From: Henckelia pumila
Taxonomy: Eukaryota > Streptophyta > Magnoliopsida > Lamiales > Gesneriaceae
DNA: 64,000 bases
Assembly (NCBI RefSeq): GCF_033568475.1
Contig: NC_133121.1
Coordinates: 50,815,905-50,879,904 of the forward strand
Direction: 5' to 3'
Within the stretch, counting starts at the first letter, position 1. Each line of letters starts with the position of its first letter. Below, piece by piece: positions 58,918 through 64,000 of this stretch. The notes below the pieces were generated by a model. The model had not been told where the DNA came from and searched no databases. It saw nothing but the letters and a program-made list of their open reading frames with translations. A program made the translations under genes and the position numbers.

Positions 58918-61178
58918 TGTGAGGCCTCGATTCTAATCATCTAATTAGTAATAATCCAAACTAAGTCATACAAGAACCAAGATGGAAAACAAATAAAAAA
59001 AATTTTTATTTGCTGATGAACAGTGCCCGCTTGATCGGTTAATTCTTACCGATCGAGCGGCCAAGAATTCCAGTTCTCTGCCCAAACTAAAATAGGACCC
59101 CCGCTCGATCGGTAAAATCTTACCGATCAAGCGGGCACAAAATATCAAAACCTCTGCCTCGCTGAAAGGGGTGCTCGCTCGATCGGTGAAAGTCTGCCGA
59201 TCGAGCGAGACATTCTGCCTAGAAAAAGTTGGTTTTTCTTCTTCAAAATCAATCCTCAACTCTTCCAAACATACAACAACAACATGTATCAATTCATTCA
59301 ACATGCAATAACAATACCAAGTAGTTCTAAAGTCATACATTCAACCAACTATTAGAACATGCTTCAATCTAGTTTGAACTTATACAACTACAAAAAGGAG
59401 TTCGAAAATGTAAACGACTCTTAAACATCAAAGCCTCACTTCTATCATCTTAACCACCTAGTCATGCTGCCTCTGACTCGGTCCTGCCCCACCTGTTGCC
59501 ATGCACACATACAAAAACAAGACAACAGCCGGATAATTCGTTGAGAATTGATATTCCCAGTAAAAGAGACAATCATGCAGTATCAATCAAACATATCAAT
59601 CAAGACATGCATCAATCCAAATCATATATCAACTTCAGATATAAATCAAGTAAACATATCAAGTCATGACATGTATCAACTTCCATATATCTATCACATC
59701 AAGATAGAATTCAAGTAATTAATCCAAGTACTGAATTAAAATGATATGCATGTCTTTAAAACTTCTGAATTATCAGACTCAGATAATCAAATGGAATTAT
59801 TCTTTCTTTCTTTCTTCGGTTTGGGATACCGAGGTTAAAATATCCAACAATCACACCGAACTCCCCTCTCGAGGTGGACGAGGCATATTTTAATCCTCTA
59901 GACTCCAGAGCATTATAAAGAGTTTGTTTGACAAGGTATAAAATCTCCAACCAGGTCGCTCAACTACAATCTCTAGATCGTCTAATCAAATTGAAATGAA
60001 TCAAGGCTCAATATGAATGCATATGTCATCTCATGCATTCTAATATCATTTCAATCATCAGTTCATATAAGAATTCAATTATGCTTTCATTCATCAATTC
60101 AAATAATCATTCAAACATGATTTTGTCAATATAAATGCATATATAATCTCATGCATTCAAATAAACATTCAAATATGATTTCAAATAAGCATTCAATCAT
60201 GCAAGTATGTGATTTCTTCGGAACACTCGAATAAATTCTAATTCGAGTTAATCGTTCCATTCAATTCTAAGTCGTCTTTTACCTTATTCTCTTCAAAGGT
60301 ACTGAAATCTGAAAATCAATAATAAGGATAATAATATATATCCAAACAAATTCATTCGAAACTCAATCAACTTCTTCAATCGATAAATAAGAAAATCGAT
60401 ACTATACCGACTTCAATCTTCCAACTGGCCAAAGCTGCTATCTCGCAACTCTGCTGACTTCAATTCAATCTATCTGAAGAAGTCATAAGGATCAATATCG
60501 ACATCCAAAAGCTCAATCAAAATCGATACGATCAAAATAATGAACGATGTCCAAAACTCAAACTGACGGCATAACGGCTATAAACTGATCAAACCGGAAA
60601 TGCAGGCAGTAATACAACAATCTAATATACTCATAATCATCTCAATATCATCAAAACAATTCAAATCCTTCAAATCTAAAAGCTCCAAATTTCAAATTTC
60701 GCAACAAAATTCAAATCAATTCCATTCGTCGTTATTTCTTCGAACCGTTCTAGATATACTATCACAGCTATCTCATAATCATCCTCTCCAAATATAAATC
60801 AATTCTAAAGATATCCAAAAATTCAAACCTCTCAGAAATAAGATAAACTTACTTCCAAACGGAGCACTCGTCGCTGTGATCGCAAATATCAACTTCAGAT
60901 CAAAATCCAACGGACGGATCGAGCTAAAATTGAAATCACAAAGCTTGGGGAAGCTTTTGGCCACCTCCCATGGTGGAACACGTTGTGGAGGGATGAGGGT
61001 GAAGAATGGAGACTTAGTCAATGCTTCTAATATATAACAATTCCATATTTTGCATTTTAGACCCTAAAAATTCCGAAAATTGCATTCTAGTCCCTGATCA
61101 AAATCGAATCGGCCCTCGACTTCTAAAATCTCTGATTATCTCAAATAAAGTCCATTAAGATAATTTTGGGGCGTTAAA
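58918..61178 (-). repeat. LTR of an inverted chromovirus-like element
   Basis: On the minus strand it runs from TTTAACGCCCC (next to AGAGGGGGAGAAT) to CGAGGCCTCACA. It is a relative of the 50430 LTR in the opposite direction, with three hairpins at 59027-59210. The expected TG start has become TT, suggesting age. Confidence 0.7.
59027..59210 (-). repeat. Three CGCTCGATCGG hairpins in inverted LTR
   Basis: Hairpins at 59027-59060, 59100-59135 and 59174-59210 with the same stem as those at 52929-53108 but different loops and flanks. Confidence 0.85.
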
Positions 61179-61945
61179 ATTCTCCCCCTCTAAGAATCGA
61201 TTTCGTCCTCGAAATCAATCACTGTTCTATCACAAGGTCGAGGATATAGTCAAAGGACTGCAATAAGAATTTACATCTCGGAACTAAGTCCAGAATCTGC
61301 TTCTAATCAAAATCTGAATCGTTCGTCTCAAACAGTTCGACATCTCAATCAATCAAAGAATTCAGAAACTCTAGTCGATTACTTCATCAACACTCCGTCC
61401 ATCTATCAAGAGTCAACTCATCGTCGTCAGAAAATTCTTCTAAACTCAGACACAATTCGAATCATCTTACGTTCTAAACCAAGAGCTAAAGGGAATCAAT
61501 CCCAAAATTCAATTCGATCATCATTTACTCTCTCACAACTTCTATAACGTGCTTCCAATAACTCGTCAAACTCTGTCAATGCACGAAATTTCCACAAACA
61601 TCAAGAATTTTGCCAACTAGTGCTAAGTCGAGCACTACAACTCAAGGCAATTCCTCTAATGTTTGACTCATCTGATCTGGCTGTCCGTCGTTCTAAGGGT
61701 ATCAAATCGAAATAAGTTGAAGTCAACCACAAAATTCTCTTCGAAGTCTATGCCGAAAGAACAATGCATCAAGGATCTCAGTAAAAACTGACAGACTTCG
61801 GAAATTCATGACATCTGACAACCTCTGACAAGATATCAGTTCTCTGTTCTTCATCAAAAACATTATGTACAGAAAACTGTAGTGGATTCCATAAATCAAT
61901 CAATCAAAATCAGGCAGCAGAAGAAATAAGAATAAATTCTTGAAA
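61179..61945 (-). mobile_element. PPT and 3' internal end of the inverted element
   Basis: 61179-61191 is a PPT complement (ATTCTCCCCCTCT), followed by GATTTCGTCCTCGAAATC, the complement of the FEDEI-type end of chromovirus pol. The rest has no open frame and is cut near 61945 by the next LTR. Confidence 0.6.
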
Positions 61946-63787
61946 GAGTAGGTGCCCGGTGAGCCAACTTGTGGCTAAGGGCTTTGATGACTCTTTGTAT
62001 AAACAATCTTTTGTTTAATATAATTTACACTTTTATTAATGGCAATGACTTTATCTTTCTTCATATTGTTATATTGTGATATAATATTGTTGTTTTGATA
62101 AAGACCTTGAATATACTATAGTGTATGTAAGATGTGGTAGAACATGGAGATGTCTATCATGAAACACATCTTATAGTCAATGTGTATTCTAAACTGTTCC
62201 TAGTCGATTGAACCGTCCGATAATAAGTATAAGGATCGCTCGAGTTTGAGACGAGCATTTGCGATGCAGAGTACCACGTTTCATTGGTAAGGAATATAGA
62301 GATGTTCGAAGCATGCAAATGGATATTCATACGATGAATGATCGAACTACCCTATCCGGACTTTCCAAGTGGTTATCACTTATCGAGTGGATAAAGTCCG
62401 CGGTTTTGGTTGTACACCATTAGTCTTTATTACTTGAAACATCATTGAGACTCTATATGCTAGTACTGTGCTTTGACTCGTTTACCGACTCTATTGGGGT
62501 CATCAGGTGTCGGGATTGGGTACAGTTACAATACATATAGGAGTCGATGCTTTGTTGTCAAGGATTCACCACATACTTGCGAGAGTGGATATCCTATGCG
62601 ATCTGAGGAGATATTAGTTTGACGAATCTCTGGCCAGAGTACATGATGTGTTTTAAGAAATGGTTTCTTAGTAACACATGCGATGTAACTATTTGATCTT
62701 CAAGATGTATTGCATAGTTATCGAATCTCGAACGACTCTCGATATACCAATGGTTGTTGATTCGATCGGGATATATGGATGAAGGGACCGTACTGTACGC
62801 TAACCAAAATCTATTGGTTCTTGCAGGCACTATCAGTGATACCTAGGGAATCATGGGGCGATGTTGCTAGGCGCTCTTACCATGATTCGATGGGCAAGTC
62901 GAAAATTGTTGTTCCGAGTCACAAGGAGTTGTGAGCCCACAGCTAGCTGTATCCCTGAACCATTGAGTGTCATACAGAGTAATGGATTTTTAATCCCCGT
63001 TGAGATAGTTAAATTTAAAGAGTTAAATTTAATGAACAAAGAAGTTGGACTTCTTAATTATGAGTAGAGGAGTGAGATTTCCTAAAATGACATAGGGATG
63101 GGCATTTTTGGAAACCACTGAATTCGGATTCAGAAAAATTTATCTTGACTTTAAAAAGTGTAGAAATGGTTTCTGTGCACATTGGTGAAATCGGTTTATC
63201 AATCGGAGTCACGATGAATTTTATATTAATTTCTGAAAATGCGGGCTTTGTTTGTCGGGCTTGAACTTATGAATAATGGGCCCTAAGCTGTTAGCGGCCT
63301 ACATTATAAATAAGTTATTGCAGTACAGAAATTACACACAACAGGTCACAAAATTTTCGAAAAACCCTAGTATTTTTCCTCTGAAGTGGCCGCCCCCTTT
63401 TCCCCTCTGCTCGGTAAAATCCAGTCTGTGAATTTTGAATTACAGTCTGGTTTAACGGATCAAATTTGTTAATCTCTTCGTAGAAACTTCTGATAGATTT
63501 TCTAGTGCAATCTATCAGAGGGATTAAATATCCGTTCGTGGACCTGATTGAAGAACAGTTCGTCCTTCAGTTCCAGGGATATACAACAAGAGCAGAGCAA
63601 TCTGTTGGTGTCCAAAATCTCGATTCGAGATTGAAGGTAAAAATTTATAATTGTTATTTAATTTTTACACACACAATTTAATCGTAAGGTTTTGATACCC
63701 ACTATGGAATCGTTTCATATAAAATTTTTAAACTTCCGCTGCACCGGGTATCAATCCTGATTGATCTGATCGCCGCGTTCTCCAACA
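61946..63787 (+). repeat. 5' LTR of a copia-like element
   Basis: Starts near TGCCCGGTGAGCC and ends TTCTCCAACA just before a TGGTATCAGAGAC PBS. The exact 5' end is uncertain because the expected TG start is not clear. The layout resembles large plant copia LTRs of the SIRE/Maximus type; small open frames inside are incidental. Confidence 0.55.
63305..63312 (+). promoter_or_regulatory. TATA box of copia-like LTR
   Basis: TATAAATA about 480 bp before the LTR end. Confidence 0.55.
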
Positions 63788-63788
63788 G

Positions 63789-63801
63789 TGGTATCAGAGA
63801 C
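63789..63801 (+). other. Primer binding site, tRNA-Met type
   Basis: TGGTATCAGAGAC, two bases after the LTR end. The internal region continues past the window with only AT-rich leader visible. Confidence 0.7.
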
Positions 63802-64000
63802 AGGTTGCTCAGATCAAGCGATTAAATTAATCGATTGTCGTGGACCAATCAAAAACAATTTTCGATCGGACCAAAAATAGAATTTTAACATATTAAAATT
63901 TAATTTAAAATTAAAAAATTAATTTTTGGATAAATTTGAATTTTTGGAAAATTTAAATATTTTATCCGTTAAATTGAATTTTGAAATTAATTATTTTTGG

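Noticed and set aside
62594-63067. Small ORFs on both strands
   Set aside because: They lie inside the copia-like LTR and show no domain.

Overview
The window is plant nuclear DNA made almost entirely of nested LTR retrotransposons. PBS sequences match plant tRNA-Asp and tRNA-Met, polyproteins are Athila-like and chromovirus-like Ty3/gypsy, and intergenic DNA is AT-rich with microsatellites. A dicot host is likely, but I cannot name the species. No ordinary single-copy host gene is evident. Several insertions are confirmed by paired LTRs, and one by a clean 5-bp target duplication.

The most notable part is 1745-23766: a tandem LTR-internal-LTR-internal-LTR array of one Athila-like element (LTRs 1796, 1793 and 1796 bp; internal regions about 8.32 kb each). 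Behind a complete gag-protease-RT-RNaseH-integrase polyprotein, each internal copy carries two non-retroviral genes in the envelope position. The first is a basic, cysteine-rich protein whose motif order resembles the nucleic-acid-binding cysteine-rich proteins (CRP) of carlaviruses. The second is an intact, intronless 212-residue LOG-type cytokinin-activating enzyme. Copy 1 has an intact polyprotein; copy 2 has a one-base homopolymer frameshift. The CRP-like gene is shifted at a different place in each copy. Both LOG copies encode the same protein. A strong 3' splice-site-like sequence precedes the CRP-like gene, a donor-like sequence follows the PBS, and a TATA box lies before LOG, so separate expression of these genes is plausible. 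The array sits inside the LTR of an older minus-strand Athila-like element (831-1744 and 23767-24276), flanked by runs of C.

The stretch 24277-31859 holds the non-coding 3' region of that older element, about 3.9 kb of AT-rich copia-like debris with one recognisable LTR, a microsatellite, a fragment of a NAM-associated/PIF-type gene, and a minus-strand LTR piece.

At 31860-43822 is a young, full-length minus-strand Athila-like element (TSD GTGAC, LTRs of 1405 and 1418 bp). Its gag-protease and RT-RNaseH-integrase frames are separated by one in-frame TGA, and its third ORF has two in-frame TGA codons. Its LTRs and 3' region carry clusters of a GCGGGCGCGCC motif.

From 44081 to the end, further elements are nested or juxtaposed: a non-coding LTR element (44081-50429), a decayed chromovirus-like element with 2.8-kb LTRs (50430-58917), an inverted relative of it (58918-61945), and the 5' LTR and PBS of a copia-like element running off the window. 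Several unrelated LTRs carry their own arrays of GC-rich palindromes, in one family just upstream of the TATA box.
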